A stretch of 13,231 bases of DNA, from contig DAHWGZ010000036.1 of assembly GCA_027335965.1 (NCBI GenBank), positions 1 to 13,231 on the forward strand, in the 5' to 3' direction. This document shows positions 1-8,472 of the stretch, one piece after another. Below the pieces are notes generated by a model. It did no database searches, was not told where the DNA came from, and saw only the letters and a list, made by a program, of their open reading frames with translations. Position numbers and translations under genes: made by a program. The first letter of the stretch is position 1. Each line of letters opens with the position of its first letter. Source of the stretch: Acidiferrobacter sp. (GTDB lineage Bacteria > Pseudomonadota > Gammaproteobacteria > Acidiferrobacterales > Acidiferrobacteraceae).

Positions 1-333
1 CAGGCATAGGGCGGTATAGACGGTATGTTCGACCCCTGACAGGCGGCGCAGCGCCGCGCGTGCCGCCCGCGCATCATCGGGCTTATGCAATATCACGCCA
101 TCGTGCACGACGATGGTGTCGGCGCCCAGCACCGGCGCATTGGCGAGTCCCCGGCGGTCGCGCTCGCGCGCCCCGGCGATGGCCTTTTCGTGGGCCATCC
201 GCTGTACATAGGCAAGTGGCGCCTCGCTTGGGTGCGGCGCCTCGTCGATGTCCGGCACGAGTGTCACGAACGCCAACGCGATCTGCTTCAGGAGTTCCTG
301 CCGGCGCTCCGAGGCCGAGGCCAGATAAATCAA
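1..333 (-). CDS. maf: Maf family nucleoside triphosphate pyrophosphatase (3' end outside window)
   Basis: Maf proteins hydrolyse non-canonical or specific nucleoside triphosphates (dTTP/UTP or m7GTP types) to the monophosphate in the cytoplasm. The first 111 residues are visible. They start IYLASASERRQELL, the N-terminal Maf signature (usually LASxSPRRxELL; here Glu replaces the usual Pro). They continue with GADTIVV, which carries the conserved Asp, and the KPDDA...LRRLSGVEHTVYT block. The only sensible start is TTG at 333..331: an in-frame TAG lies 15 nt upstream, no ATG or GTG lies between, and an AGGGGG ribosome-binding site precedes it. The TTG shares bases with the rlmH stop (TTGA), which implies translational coupling. 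The C-terminal part is cut by the window edge. Which Maf subfamily it belongs to is not resolved. Confidence 0.93.
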   Translation of the reverse strand, partial: MIYLASASERRQELLKQIALAFVTLVPDIDEAPHPSEAPLAYVQRMAHEKAIAGARERDRRGLANAPVLGADTIVVHDGVILHKPDDARAARAALRRLSGVEHTVYTALCL

Positions 334-806
334 GACGACCCCCTATGGTAAGGCTGCCCGCTCAAGGCGCTGTAGGCGCGGTACAGCTGTTCGGCCAGCA
401 TGACCCGCACCAGGGCGTGCGGAAACACGAGCGGCGACAGCGACCAGCGGTCGAAGGCCGCTTCGAGACAGGCATCCGCCAGCCCCTCCGCGCCCCCGAC
501 CAGAAAGGCGAGCGGACGGCCGGCGGCAAGCCACGTCTCGAGGTCGCGGGCCAACGCCTCGCTCGTGCGCATGCGCCCCGCGACATCGAGCGCCACGAAC
601 AGGGCATTGCGCGGCGCGGCGCCCAGGAGCCGCTCGCCCTCCTCGCGCTTGAGCCTATCCCGGTCACCCCCGCGCGTCCATCGCGCCGGCGCGATCTCGG
701 TCAACTCCAGACGGTAGGGGCCGGGCAGGCGACGGGCATAGTCCACGAATCCGGCCTGCACCCACGCGGGCACCCGCGTACCAACCGCCAGCAGGCGCAT
801 GGCCAC
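330..806 (-). CDS. rlmH: 23S rRNA (pseudouridine1915-N3)-methyltransferase RlmH
   Basis: RlmH is a small SPOUT-class methyltransferase that methylates pseudouridine 1915 in helix 69 of 23S rRNA on assembled 70S ribosomes, using S-adenosylmethionine. The 158-residue length fits the family (about 155). Landmarks are the N-terminal LLAVGTRVPAWV, the SAM-binding loop LAFLVGGAEGL near residue 100, the SPLVFPHALVRVMLAEQLYRA trefoil-knot segment, and the C-terminal YHRGSS, which matches the family's conserved YHR end. The start is GTG at 806, which gives the same spacing to AVG as in known RlmH proteins; ATG at 800 (MRLLAVGT) is a close alternative. It begins 3 nt after the rsfS stop, and its stop overlaps the maf start. 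Confidence 0.96.
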   Translation of the reverse strand: MAMRLLAVGTRVPAWVQAGFVDYARRLPGPYRLELTEIAPARWTRGGDRDRLKREEGERLLGAAPRNALFVALDVAGRMRTSEALARDLETWLAAGRPLAFLVGGAEGLADACLEAAFDRWSLSPLVFPHALVRVMLAEQLYRAYSALSGQPYHRGSS

Positions 807-809
807 CGG

Positions 810-1169
810 TCAACGCCGCGGGCCACGCTCGCGCCGGCCATCCTCCCGCGCCCCGAATTCCTCGGACCAGAGCTTCTCCAAGGCATAGAACGCCCGGGTC
901 TTGGGGTGCATGACATGCGTGATGACGTCCGCGCAGTCGATGAGCACCCACTCGCCGTCGCCCAGCCCCTCGACGCCCTGCGGCTTGTAGCCGGCCTCGC
1001 GCAGCGCATCGTCGACCTTGCGGCCGATCGACGTCACATGGCGGGTGGATGTTCCGCTGGCGACGATCATGGTGTCTGTGATGTCGGTCAAAGACCGCAC
1101 ATCGAGGACCACGATATCGTCGGCCTTGGCCTGTTCCAGCGCCTCTCGTACCCGCTCAACCTTCGTCAT
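810..1169 (-). CDS. rsfS: Ribosomal silencing factor RsfS (RsfA/Iojap family)
   Basis: RsfS binds ribosomal protein L14 (uL14) on the large subunit and blocks joining to the 30S subunit when nutrients are scarce. The 119-residue protein shows the whole Iojap/RsfS core: DIVVLDVRSLTDITDTMIVASG near residues 18-39, then STRHVTSIGRKVDDAL, GYKPQGVEGLGDGEWVLIDCADVITHVM, and the terminal FYALEKLW. The Arg-rich tail (REDGRRERGPRR) follows the conserved domain. The start is ATG at 1169 (MTKVERV), overlapping the end of nadD by 14 nt. A longer reading in the same frame goes back to 1325, but it lies entirely inside nadD and looks non-coding. The nadD-rsfS-rlmH order is the standard gammaproteobacterial arrangement. 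Confidence 0.96.
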   Translation of the reverse strand: MTKVERVREALEQAKADDIVVLDVRSLTDITDTMIVASGTSTRHVTSIGRKVDDALREAGYKPQGVEGLGDGEWVLIDCADVITHVMHPKTRAFYALEKLWSEEFGAREDGRRERGPRR

Positions 1170-1821
1170 GATGCGATGATCTCCGATACAGTCCATGGGC
1201 CTCAATATAGGCCGATACCCCGGGCGGCAGCCATGCCTCGGGGGTGGTGCCGTCGGCCAGCGCCTGGCGCAAGGCGGTGGCGGATTCCGGGCGGGCGCTC
1301 GCGGTAAACCGCAAGGCCAGGCCATGATCGGCGTCGCGCAGATCCGCCCCGCGGCTTACGAGCCGTGGACGGACCCACTCCGGGAGTCTCTCGTCGAAAC
1401 CCGGGCGGCTCACGATGATGATGTGGGCGAGACCCAGGATGCGCCGCCAGCGATGCCAGGCCGGCAGGCCAATGAAGGCGTCCGCCCCCAGGATCAGGGC
1501 GAGCGGCCGGCCATGGCGGGCACGCAAGACGGCCAGGGTATCGACCATATAGGAAGGCCCTTCGCGCTCGTACTCGGTCTCGTCGATGCCAAAGCGGGGG
1601 TCGCCGGCCAGCGCCAGGCGCAGCATCGCCAAGCGATGGCGCTCGTCGGCAAACGGCGCGGGCCTGTGCGGCGGACGGGCCGCGGGGACGAACACGATGC
1701 GCGACAGCGGTAATTCGCGCATGAGGGCGTCGGCGACCGCGACGTGTCCGCGGTGCACCGGATCGAAGGTCCCGCCGAAAACCCCCAGGAGCGCTCGGCT
1801 ATCGGCGGATATGCCCGTCAC
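1156..1821 (-). CDS. nadD: Nicotinate-nucleotide adenylyltransferase
   Basis: NadD transfers AMP from ATP to nicotinate mononucleotide to make deamido-NAD, the penultimate step of NAD synthesis. With the GTG start at 1821 the protein has 221 residues. The nucleotidyltransferase phosphate-binding signature [14 protein letters not shown] lies at residues 13-26, with HRGH as the HxGH motif. The second catalytic motif (SxTxxR type) is S180-A-T-A-L-R185. GPSYMVDTL and LILGADAF, typical of the family, are present. The protein ends [16 protein letters not shown], slightly longer than many homologues. The start choice is not certain: the GTG lies 23 nt inside proA, no good Shine-Dalgarno is visible, and no ATG exists between it and the GVFGG motif. 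Translational coupling to proA is likely. Confidence 0.95.
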   Translation of the reverse strand: MTGISADSRALLGVFGGTFDPVHRGHVAVADALMRELPLSRIVFVPAARPPHRPAPFADERHRLAMLRLALAGDPRFGIDETEYEREGPSYMVDTLAVLRARHGRPLALILGADAFIGLPAWHRWRRILGLAHIIIVSRPGFDERLPEWVRPRLVSRGADLRDADHGLALRFTASARPESATALRQALADGTTPEAWLPPGVSAYIEAHGLYRRSSHHDEG

Positions 1822-3058
1822 CCCAAACCACGAACTTCTGGGACGTGAGACCCTCGAGCCCGACCGGGCCGCGCGCGTGGAGCTTGTCGGTGCTGATACC
1901 GATCTCCGCCCCCAAGCCATACTCGAAACCATCGGCAAAGCGCGTCGAGGCATTGACCATCACCGAGCTCGAGTCCACCTCGCGCATGAAGCGCTGGGCG
2001 TGCGTCCAGTTCTCGGTCACGATGGCGTCGGTATGATGGGAGCCATAGCGGCCAATGTGGGCCATCGCCTCATCCACGCCGGCCACCACCCGGATCGCGA
2101 GGATCGGCGCCAGATACTCGGTCTCCCAATCCTCCTCGGTGGCCGCCACCGCGTCCGCCACCCGGTCGCGGGTCCTGGGACAGCCGCGCAGCTCGACCCC
2201 GTGCTCGCGATAGGCGCGCGCAAGCGGCGCCAGCAGTTCGTCTGCGCGGCGCTCGGCGATCAGCAAGGTCTCCATGGTATTGCATGTCCCGTAGCGCTGG
2301 GTCTTGGCGTTCACCGCCACCGCCAGCGCCTTGGCGGCGTCGGCATCATCATCGATGTAGACGTGACATACCCCGTGCAGATGCTTCAATACCGGCATGC
2401 GCGCCTCGCGGGCGACGAGCTCGACCAGCCCCTTGCCGCCCCGCGGAATGACGAGGTCGACCGCAGCCTCCATATGCAAAAGCCGCGTCACGGCGGCCCG
2501 GTCGGTGGTCTCGACGAGCCCCAGGGCCCCCGGCGGAAGGCCGGCCGCGGCCAGACCCTCGCGCACATGACGGCCAATGACGGCATTGGAATGCACGGCC
2601 TCGGAGCCGCCGCGCAGGATGACCGCGTTGCCGGACTTGAGACACAGCCCGGCGGCGTCGGCAGTGACGTTGGGCCGCGATTCGTAGATGATGCCGATCA
2701 CGCCGAGCGGCACGCGCATGCGCCCCACCTGGATACCCGAGGGCTGCATCGCAAGCCCGGTGATCTCGCCCACCGGGTCCGGCAGGGCCGCGATCGCCAC
2801 CAGCCCCTGGGCCATGTGCTCGATGCGCTCCGGGGTCAGCGTCAGGCGGTCGACGAGCGCCGCATCGAGGCCGGCATCGCGCGCGGCCGCCACGTCGCGC
2901 TCGTTCGCCGCGCGGATCTCGACAGCATGCGCGCGCATGCTGTCGGCGGCCGCGCAAAGCGCCTTGTTCTTGGCCCCCGTCGAGGCGCGCGCCATGGCCG
3001 GCGCGGCCTCGCGTGCCGCCCGCCCGAGCGCATCCATATAAGTCACGATATCCGTCAT
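1799..3058 (-). CDS. proA: Gamma-glutamyl phosphate reductase
   Basis: ProA reduces gamma-glutamyl phosphate to glutamate 5-semialdehyde with NADPH, the second step of proline synthesis, and works with the kinase ProB (not in this window). The 419-residue protein has the normal family length. It carries [20 protein letters not shown] (about residues 117-136), [15 protein letters not shown] (140-154), [13 protein letters not shown] (201-213) and [12 protein letters not shown] (256-266), whose Cys259 aligns with the catalytic thiol of this aldehyde dehydrogenase-superfamily enzyme. The C-terminus has [17 protein letters not shown], as in most ProA proteins. The start is ATG at 3058; an adjacent in-frame GTG at 3061 would add one residue. 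It starts just after holA, a known insertion point for proA in this cluster in some gammaproteobacteria. Confidence 0.97.
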   Translation of the reverse strand: MTDIVTYMDALGRAAREAAPAMARASTGAKNKALCAAADSMRAHAVEIRAANERDVAAARDAGLDAALVDRLTLTPERIEHMAQGLVAIAALPDPVGEITGLAMQPSGIQVGRMRVPLGVIGIIYESRPNVTADAAGLCLKSGNAVILRGGSEAVHSNAVIGRHVREGLAAAGLPPGALGLVETTDRAAVTRLLHMEAAVDLVIPRGGKGLVELVAREARMPVLKHLHGVCHVYIDDDADAAKALAVAVNAKTQRYGTCNTMETLLIAERRADELLAPLARAYREHGVELRGCPRTRDRVADAVAATEEDWETEYLAPILAIRVVAGVDEAMAHIGRYGSHHTDAIVTENWTHAQRFMREVDSSSVMVNASTRFADGFEYGLGAEIGISTDKLHARGPVGLEGLTSQKFVVWGDGHIRR

Positions 3059-3062
3059 CACC

Positions 3063-4061
3063 CTACCCCGCCCCGCCGGACATGCCCGCGAGCCCCAGGG
3101 CCACGCGCTCTATCAAGACCCACGCGTCCCCGTCCGAGCGTCCCTTGTTGGTACGGTCGAGCTCGGTGCACGCCTCGAGCAAATCGCGCAGACGCGATGC
3201 CGAAAGCCGCCGCAGGGCCGCGAGCAGCAACGCCTGACGCGCCGCCCACACCCGTTCGCTCCGAAAGAGCTCGGCAAGCGGCGCCTTGCGGGCCTGCCGG
3301 GAGGCCATGCGACCGAGCAGGCGCACCTCGCGCGCAAGCGCCCATGATACCAGTATCGGGTCGCGGGCCTCCATGCGCAAGCGATTCGTATAGCGATGGG
3401 TGGCGGCCAGATCGCCCTTCAGGGCGGCATCGGTCACCGCGAACACGTCGAACCGCGCCTCATCGCCCATGATCGCCGCCAAGGCCTCGACGTCCGGGCG
3501 CGGCTCGGACTTGAGGCGCGCGACGGCATCGGCCGCGGCCCCCATATTGCCTTCCGTGAAATAGCTGATGCGCCGCGCGACTTCCTCATCCGCGATCCCG
3601 GCGTCCGCGAGCCGCGCGCGCACCCACGCGAGCAGCGGCTCGCCCACCAGCGGGGCGGCCATCACCACATGGCCCTCGCGCGCCACCGCCTCGACCCACG
3701 CGGCCTTCTGCGCGGCCCGATCGAGCGCGCCGGTCACCACCAGCAAAACGGCGTCCGGGGCGATCAACGGCAGGCACGCGGGCAGCTCGCGGCCCAGGCC
3801 CTCGCGCGCCTCGCGGGCACGCAGCTCATAAAGGCTGCGCGCGGCAAACAGCGAGGGCGAGGCCAGGGCCTCGCGAAACTGCGCCCACGAAAACCCGCTT
3901 TCGAGAAAGAAGCGCTGGCGCTCGCCGACCCCGGCGCTGATGGCCGCCTCGACGATGCGCGTCACGGCCTCCTCCACCAGGAATGGCTCGTCCCCGCATA
4001 CGAGGTAGACGCGGCGCAGATCACGCAGCCGCGCGGCAAGATCCTCGGCTTTAAGGAGCAT
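3063..4061 (-). CDS. holA: DNA polymerase III subunit delta
   Basis: HolA is the delta subunit of the DNA polymerase III clamp loader; it opens the beta sliding clamp. The 332-residue length fits the family (about 340). The N-terminus [25 protein letters not shown] is the typical domain I start (xLxGxEPfLxxEaxxxI). [30 protein letters not shown] follows, and the C-terminal helical domain ends [29 protein letters not shown], a recognised HolA ending. Like other delta subunits it has no functional Walker motifs. ATG at 4061 overlaps the lptE stop by 11 nt and has no strong ribosome-binding site, so it is probably translated by coupling. Confidence 0.95.
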   Translation of the reverse strand: MLLKAEDLAARLRDLRRVYLVCGDEPFLVEEAVTRIVEAAISAGVGERQRFFLESGFSWAQFREALASPSLFAARSLYELRAREAREGLGRELPACLPLIAPDAVLLVVTGALDRAAQKAAWVEAVAREGHVVMAAPLVGEPLLAWVRARLADAGIADEEVARRISYFTEGNMGAAADAVARLKSEPRPDVEALAAIMGDEARFDVFAVTDAALKGDLAATHRYTNRLRMEARDPILVSWALAREVRLLGRMASRQARKAPLAELFRSERVWAARQALLLAALRRLSASRLRDLLEACTELDRTNKGRSDGDAWVLIERVALGLAGMSGGAG

Positions 4062-4617
4062 GGGACTTGTGAGGCGCGGCGGCGGCCGGCGGGGCGGCCG
4101 GCGGCGACTTCTGGGCCGGCGGCCCCTTATAGGAGACCAGCGCCCAAACGATCTGGCGAGCGGCGGATGCGCGCATGCGCCGCTCGAGATAGCTCTGCTC
4201 GCGGGCCATCGCCAGCACGTTCTCGGGATTGAAGCTGTACTCGCGCTGCACGCGCACCGTGCGCGGCGGCATGAGCAGCCTCCCGCCAGGCCCCACGAGG
4301 CTGAAGGTCACGGCGTAGTCGAGGAGGTAGGCGCTCGCCCCGCCGTTGCTGTTCAGGGTCACGATCACCGGGTTCATCGTCTCGCCGCCCAAGACCACGG
4401 TCGGGGCCTTGCCGTGGTCGACGATCCGCACCCCGCGGCCTTCCAGGGCGTGACGCACGACGAGCACGAGCCGGGGATATTTGAGGCCGCTCGAGGGCAT
4501 GCGCACGCGCAGCGCCGACAGCGAGGCCGGCAACGCGAACTCCCGGGCGCCACGCAGGTGAAAACCGCAGCCCGCGAGCAACAGCGCCGCAAGCCCCGCC
4601 GCCCCCAGGCGCCTCAT
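4051..4617 (-). CDS. lptE: LPS-assembly lipoprotein LptE
   Basis: LptE is the outer-membrane lipoprotein that plugs the LptD barrel and helps deliver lipopolysaccharide to the cell surface. The 188-residue protein begins [23 protein letters not shown]: a lipoprotein signal peptide with lipobox LAGC and Cys17 as the acylated residue, followed by the GFHLRG motif diagnostic of LptE/RlpB. Position between leuS and holA is the conserved genomic location. The last 24 residues or so are an unusual Pro/Ala/Lys/His-rich tail (starting [13 protein letters not shown]), probably disordered in the periplasm. The start is ATG at 4617, sharing ATGA with the leuS stop. A longer in-frame reading back to 4884 lies within leuS and is not credible. 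Confidence 0.95.
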   Translation of the reverse strand: MRRLGAAGLAALLLAGCGFHLRGAREFALPASLSALRVRMPSSGLKYPRLVLVVRHALEGRGVRIVDHGKAPTVVLGGETMNPVIVTLNSNGGASAYLLDYAVTFSLVGPGGRLLMPPRTVRVQREYSFNPENVLAMAREQSYLERRMRASAARQIVWALVSYKGPPAQKSPPAAPPAAAAPHKSHAP

Positions 4618-7070
4618 GCGCTGACGATATTGACGAGGCGCCCGGGGACCACCACCACCTTGGTCACCGATCGGCCCTCGAGATGGCGCGCCACCGCCTC
4701 GTCGCCCAGGGCGCGCGCCTCGATCGTCGCCCGATCGCAATCGGCATCGACCGTGATCTCGGCGCGGCGCTTGCCGTTGACCTGGACGACGAGACGCATG
4801 GTGGCGCGCTTCAAGGCCTCGGCATCGACGGCCGGCCACGGGGCGTCGATGATCGCCTCCGGGGCCAATCCCAGGTCCTGCCACAGGCGATGGGCGATAT
4901 GCGGCACGATGGGCGCGAGCAGGCGCAACAAGAGACTCAAGCCCTCGCGCAAGAGCCGCGTGCCGGAGTCCGACGCCGGCTCATCCAAGAGCCGTTGGAG
5001 CATGTTGGCAAGGCTCATGCAGGCCGCCACCACGGTGTTGAAATGATAGCGTTCGTAGTCGCGCAGGGCCTGATCGAGCAGGGTTTGCATGTCGGCGCGC
5101 AGCGGCCTATGGGCCTCGTCATAGTCCCCATCCGCGGGGCGTGGCCGCCGCGTGGCGCCGCGCGCAAGACCCCACAGCCGCCGCAGGAAGCGATGGGCGC
5201 CGGCCACGGCGTCGTCGCTCCATTCCAAGGACTGCTCCGGAGGGGCGGCGAACATGATGAAGAGCCGCGCGGTGTCGGCGCCGTATTGCTCGATCAGGGC
5301 CTGCGGATCGACCGTGTTGCCCTTGGATTTGGACATCTTGGTCCCGTCTTTCAGGACCATGCCCTGGGTGAGCAGGCGGGTGAAGGGCTCGTCGTTGCCC
5401 AAAAGCCCCTCGTCGCGCAGAAGCTTGTTGAAAAACCGCGCATAGAGCAGATGGAGGATGGCATGCTCTATGCCGCCGATGTACTGATCGACTGGCAGCC
5501 AATGGCGCGCGCGCGCATCGAGCATCTCGCCATCGTTGTCGTGACAGCAGTAGCGGGCGTAATACCAGGACGACTCCATGAAGGTGTCGAAGGTGTCGGT
5601 CTCGCGCCGCGCCGCGCGCCCGCACTGCGGGCAGGCGACGTTCACGAAGTCCGCGCGCTTCGCGAGCGCCGAGCCGCCCTTGGTGATGACCACGTCCTCC
5701 GGCAGGCGCACCGGCAGGTCCTGGTCGGGAACCGGCACCACGCCACATGCCTCGCAATGGATCATCGGGATCGGCGTGCCCCAGTAACGCTGCCGCGACA
5801 CGCCCCAATCACGCAGCCTGAGCTGCACGCGCGAGGCGCCGGCGCCGATCTTGGCAAGCGCCTCCACGATACGCGCGCGCGCCGCGTCCGAGGCAAGCCC
5901 CGTGAACTCCCCGGAGTCGACGAGGCGCCCGGGGCCGGTGTAGGCCGCATCGCGCACGAGATCCCTGGCAAGGCCCTGATAATCCTCCGGGACCACCACC
6001 GGGACCACCGGCAGCTCGTAGCGTTGCGCGAACGCGAAATCGCGCTCATCGTGCGCGGGGACCGCCATCACCGCCCCCTCGCCATACCCCATGAGCACGA
6101 AATTGGCGGCATAGACCGGCAGGGTGCGGCCGGTCAGGGGATGGATCGCCCGCCGGCCCGTATCGACGCCGCGTTTTTCCATGGTCTCGACGGCCGCCTC
6201 GGCGGTCTGCGTCACGCGGCACTCTTCGCGAAACCGCGCCACCTCCGGGCGCTCGGCGCCGGCCGCCACCGTAAGTGGGTGCTCGGCGGCCACCGCCAGA
6301 TAGGTCACGCCCATGAGCGTGTCGGGCCGCGTCGTGAACACCGTGAGCGTCCCAAAGCCCTTCACCGCAAATCGGATCTCGGCCCCCTCGGAGCGCCCGA
6401 TCCAGTTGCGCTGCATGGTCGCGACCCGCTCCGGCCATCCCGGGAGCGCGTCAAGCCCGGCCAGCAGCTCATCGGCGTAGGTGGTGATGCGCAGGAACCA
6501 CTGCGGGATCTCGCGGCGCTCGACTAAGGTATCGCAACGCCAGCAGCGCCCATCGACGACCTGTTCATTGGCGAGCACGGTGTGGTCCGTGGGGCACCAA
6601 TTGACCGGCGCGGTGGCGCGGTAGGCGAGCCCCTTGCGGTAGAGCCGGGTGAACAGCCACTGCTCCCAGCGGTAGTACTCGGGACGGCAGGTGGCGATCT
6701 CGCGCCGCCAGTCATAAGCGAGACCCAGGCGCTTTAACTGATCGCGCATGGTGGAGATGTTGTCGTAGGTCCACTGCGCGGGCGGCACCCCGTTGCGCTC
6801 GGCGGCGCCCTCGGCGGGTAGCCCGAAGGCGTCCCAACCCATCGGCTGCAGGACATTCATGCCCTGCATGCGCCGCCAGCGGCTGATCACGTCCCCGAGC
6901 GTGTAGTTGCGCACATGCCCCATGTGCAGCCGCCCAGACGGGTAGGGAAACATGGACAGGCAATAGAACTTCGGGCGCGCGTCATCCTCGCTCACCTCGA
7001 AACTCCGGGCCTGCGCCCAGAACGCCTGGGCCTCGCGCTCTACATCGATCGGGGAATAACGGTCGTCCAT
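4614..7070 (-). CDS. leuS: Leucyl-tRNA synthetase
   Basis: LeuRS charges tRNA-Leu with leucine, using ATP, and edits misactivated amino acids. The 818-residue protein is a complete bacterial-type class Ia synthetase. It shows [15 protein letters not shown] with the HIGH motif as HMGH at 49-52, the inserted CP1 editing domain with [21 protein letters not shown], and cysteine pairs such as CEACG and [18 protein letters not shown] and the KMSKS loop (KMSKSKGN) at 578-582 follow, then the anticodon-binding domain and the C-terminal [14 protein letters not shown] module. The start is ATG at 7070 (MDDRYSP), preceded by AAGG at a good distance and matching the family start. An upstream ATG at 7115 would add 15 residues but has no ribosome-binding site. 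The gene opens the housekeeping run. Confidence 0.98.
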   Translation of the reverse strand: MDDRYSPIDVEREAQAFWAQARSFEVSEDDARPKFYCLSMFPYPSGRLHMGHVRNYTLGDVISRWRRMQGMNVLQPMGWDAFGLPAEGAAERNGVPPAQWTYDNISTMRDQLKRLGLAYDWRREIATCRPEYYRWEQWLFTRLYRKGLAYRATAPVNWCPTDHTVLANEQVVDGRCWRCDTLVERREIPQWFLRITTYADELLAGLDALPGWPERVATMQRNWIGRSEGAEIRFAVKGFGTLTVFTTRPDTLMGVTYLAVAAEHPLTVAAGAERPEVARFREECRVTQTAEAAVETMEKRGVDTGRRAIHPLTGRTLPVYAANFVLMGYGEGAVMAVPAHDERDFAFAQRYELPVVPVVVPEDYQGLARDLVRDAAYTGPGRLVDSGEFTGLASDAARARIVEALAKIGAGASRVQLRLRDWGVSRQRYWGTPIPMIHCEACGVVPVPDQDLPVRLPEDVVITKGGSALAKRADFVNVACPQCGRAARRETDTFDTFMESSWYYARYCCHDNDGEMLDARARHWLPVDQYIGGIEHAILHLLYARFFNKLLRDEGLLGNDEPFTRLLTQGMVLKDGTKMSKSKGNTVDPQALIEQYGADTARLFIMFAAPPEQSLEWSDDAVAGAHRFLRRLWGLARGATRRPRPADGDYDEAHRPLRADMQTLLDQALRDYERYHFNTVVAACMSLANMLQRLLDEPASDSGTRLLREGLSLLLRLLAPIVPHIAHRLWQDLGLAPEAIIDAPWPAVDAEALKRATMRLVVQVNGKRRAEITVDADCDRATIEARALGDEAVARHLEGRSVTKVVVVPGRLVNIVSA

Positions 7071-7135
7071 CGAACCTTGGGCTCGCTTCGCTTTGGCAAG
7101 GCCCTTATTATCCATGGATTGGCCCGGCGCGTCTT

Positions 7136-7152
7136 GGGGGCGGCACGCCCCC
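7136..7152. other. Perfect GC-rich hairpin between the DUF442 gene and leuS
   Basis: GGGGGCG at 7136-7142 and CGCCCCC at 7146-7152 form a perfect 7-bp stem with a 3-nt loop. It begins one base past the stop codon of the DUF442 gene on the minus strand. No T-run follows on either strand, so it is not a standard intrinsic terminator. It could protect the 3' end of the sulfur-gene message, cause a pause, or lower read-through into leuS. Confidence 0.5.
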
Positions 7153-7153
7153 G

Positions 7154-7615
7154 TCAGGACTCCCGGCCTTGGGCGCCGCCCCCATGACGGGCGATGAAAC
7201 CGGCCACGAAGTCGCGCAATCCCGGCAGGGCCCGGTAGCGAAAACCGAGGCGCTCGGCCTCCCGATCGACCTCCGGGAGACCCCAGCGGCAATCGAGCGC
7301 GGCCTTCATGACATACATCGCCTCGGCGCGCGGGCCCTTCGCGCAGTGCAGGAGATAGCCCGCGGGCTCGCGCGCGACCGCCTCGCGGAACGCCTCGACC
7401 TGGGCGTCCGCGAGCAGAGGCGCGCGCACCGGGATGTTGATATAGGCAAGGCCGAGACCCCGGGCGACAAGCGGACCATCCTTGGGCCCCTTCCTCTCGC
7501 CCGGCTCCCGGAAATCCACGACCGTATGGACGCCTTCGGCCGCCAACCGGCGCAATTCCCGTTCGCTGGGGGCACCCCCGACATAGACGTCGACGGCGAC
7601 TTTCACGAAATTCAT
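7154..7615 (-). CDS. DUF442/TIGR01244-type phosphatase- or sulfurtransferase-like protein
   Basis: The 153-residue soluble protein belongs to the tyrosine-phosphatase-like family known as DUF442 or the beta-lactamase-hydrolase-like (Blh) N-terminal domain. Visible marks are [31 protein letters not shown] (residues 11-40), LAYINIPV (57-63), and the active-site loop [10 protein letters not shown] with Cys91 and Arg96, a variant of the usual HCRSGxR. In several bacteria this domain is fused to, or beside, a persulfide dioxygenase of the Blh type and acts in sulfide or persulfide detoxification. Here it lies 49 nt downstream of such a dioxygenase, which supports that role. The ATG at 7615 has a strong GGAGGTGAT site. 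The substrate (persulfide, thiosulfate or phosphate ester) cannot be read from the sequence. Confidence 0.85.
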   Translation of the reverse strand: MNFVKVAVDVYVGGAPSERELRRLAAEGVHTVVDFREPGERKGPKDGPLVARGLGLAYINIPVRAPLLADAQVEAFREAVAREPAGYLLHCAKGPRAEAMYVMKAALDCRWGLPEVDREAERLGFRYRALPGLRDFVAGFIARHGGGAQGRES

Positions 7616-7664
7616 GGCATCACCTCCAGGGCATGGGGATCGATGGGGTTCGCGGATCGGGATG

Positions 7665-8414
7665 TCAGCCTTGCGGGCTTGCCTGCATGTCCTCGCAGTA
7701 TTCCCGCAACTGCGGCGGCAGTTGCGACGGACACTCGCCGCATGCGGCATTTCCCGGGACCGCATGATCGATGAATCGGGGGTAAGGGAGCGCAAGCTCG
7801 CGCATGATGGCGAGAAACTCCTCCTCGCCGCGCCCGCCGCCGAGGCGCGGGTTACGCCGCCGCTCCTGGGCGATGGTCGAGACCCGGCGGTCGTGATAGT
7901 CGTGGCCCGGATAGACGAGATGATCGTCAGGCAGCGTGAACAGCCGTTCATCCACGCTCTTGTACAGGGCACGCGCGTCCCCACCCTGAAAATCCGTGCG
8001 CCCGCAGCCGTCGATCAGCAGGGCATCGCCCGTGAAGACCCTGTCGCCGGCCACATAGGCCATGTGCGCGGCGGTATGCCCGGGCGTATGGCGCGGCTCG
8101 AGCGTGACCCCGCCCATGGCCAAAGGCTTGCCGTCCTCCATGGCCACGTCCGCGCACGCAAGCCCGTCGAGGGCGGGCACGGCAATGCGGCAGCCGGTCT
8201 CGCGCTTGAGACGCCGCGCCGAGGTGATGTGGTCGGCATGCACATGGGTCTCCACGGTATAGGCAAGCCTCAGGCCAAACTCGCGCACCACGGCGAGGTC
8301 GCGCTCCCAGGCGGGCAACACCGGATCGATGAGCAAAGCCTGCTTGGTGTCCTCGCAGCCAAGCAGGTAGGTATGGGTGTTGGACAAGGGCTCGACGAGC
8401 TGGCGGAAGATCAT
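7665..8414 (-). CDS. Persulfide dioxygenase, ETHE1-like metallo-beta-lactamase-fold protein
   Basis: The enzyme should oxidise glutathione persulfide to sulfite and glutathione with a mononuclear Fe(II). The 249-residue protein shows the fold's THVHADH at 56-62, PGHT at 111-114, TGDALLIDGCGRTDFQGGD at 128-146, and YPGHDYHDRRVSTIAQERRRNPRL at 168-191. H57, H113 and D130 align with the 2-His-1-carboxylate iron ligands of ETHE1. GCGRTDFQGGD and the PGHDYxxRxVSTIxxER block separate persulfide dioxygenases from glyoxalase II. The C-terminus is longer than minimal homologues and adds cysteines (C225, C228, C240). The start is ATG at 8414 with a GGAGG site. A sigma70-like promoter lies just upstream, and the DUF442 gene follows as a likely operon partner. 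Confidence 0.93.
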   Translation of the reverse strand: MIFRQLVEPLSNTHTYLLGCEDTKQALLIDPVLPAWERDLAVVREFGLRLAYTVETHVHADHITSARRLKRETGCRIAVPALDGLACADVAMEDGKPLAMGGVTLEPRHTPGHTAAHMAYVAGDRVFTGDALLIDGCGRTDFQGGDARALYKSVDERLFTLPDDHLVYPGHDYHDRRVSTIAQERRRNPRLGGGRGEEEFLAIMRELALPYPRFIDHAVPGNAACGECPSQLPPQLREYCEDMQASPQG

Positions 8415-8419
8415 CCGGT

Positions 8420-8454
8420 GCCTCCACGAAGTCTCGGTATCCTTTTATGGAGGC
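8420..8454. promoter_or_regulatory. Inverted repeat over the start region of the persulfide dioxygenase gene
   Basis: GCCTCCA (8420-8426) and TGGAGGC (8448-8454) are perfect 7-bp inverted arms separated by 21 bp. The distal arm overlaps the predicted -10 hexamer; the proximal arm contains the gene's Shine-Dalgarno sequence. Centre-to-centre distance is 28 bp. It could be an operator for a dimeric regulator or chance symmetry created by the GGAGG site. No regulator gene is visible next to it. Confidence 0.35.
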
Positions 8455-8472
8455 CATGAAGCGCAGTCTCAA
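8444..8472 (-). promoter_or_regulatory. Sigma70-like promoter for the persulfide dioxygenase gene
   Basis: On the minus strand, TTGAGA (8472..8467; 5 of 6 match to TTGACA) is followed after exactly 17 bp by CATAAA (8449..8444; 4 of 6 match to TATAAT). Predicted transcription begins about 20-25 nt before the ATG at 8414, leaving a short leader with the GGAGG site. It is the best promoter candidate for the sulfur pair and possibly for the whole downstream run. Confidence 0.55.

Noticed and set aside
60..1307. 415-codon plus-strand open frame antisense to maf, rlmH, rsfS and nadD
   Set aside because: Same reason: four conserved minus-strand genes explain the open frame.
810..1325. Longer rsfS starting at 1325
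   Set aside because: The extra 52 residues lie inside nadD and are Pro/Arg-rich without family similarity; the ATG at 1169 fits RsfS.
1586..3472. 628-codon plus-strand open frame antisense to nadD, proA and holA
   Set aside because: It crosses three well-supported genes on the other strand and its translation (His/Arg/Gly/Pro-rich) is typical of antisense shadow.
4683..6527. 614-codon plus-strand open frame antisense to leuS
   Set aside because: It lies wholly opposite a fully conserved leuS, has no recognisable domain, and long antisense frames are expected in GC-rich genes.
7110..7119. 10-bp palindrome ATCCATGGAT upstream of leuS
   Set aside because: Too short to separate from chance, and no matching promoter or regulator evidence around it.
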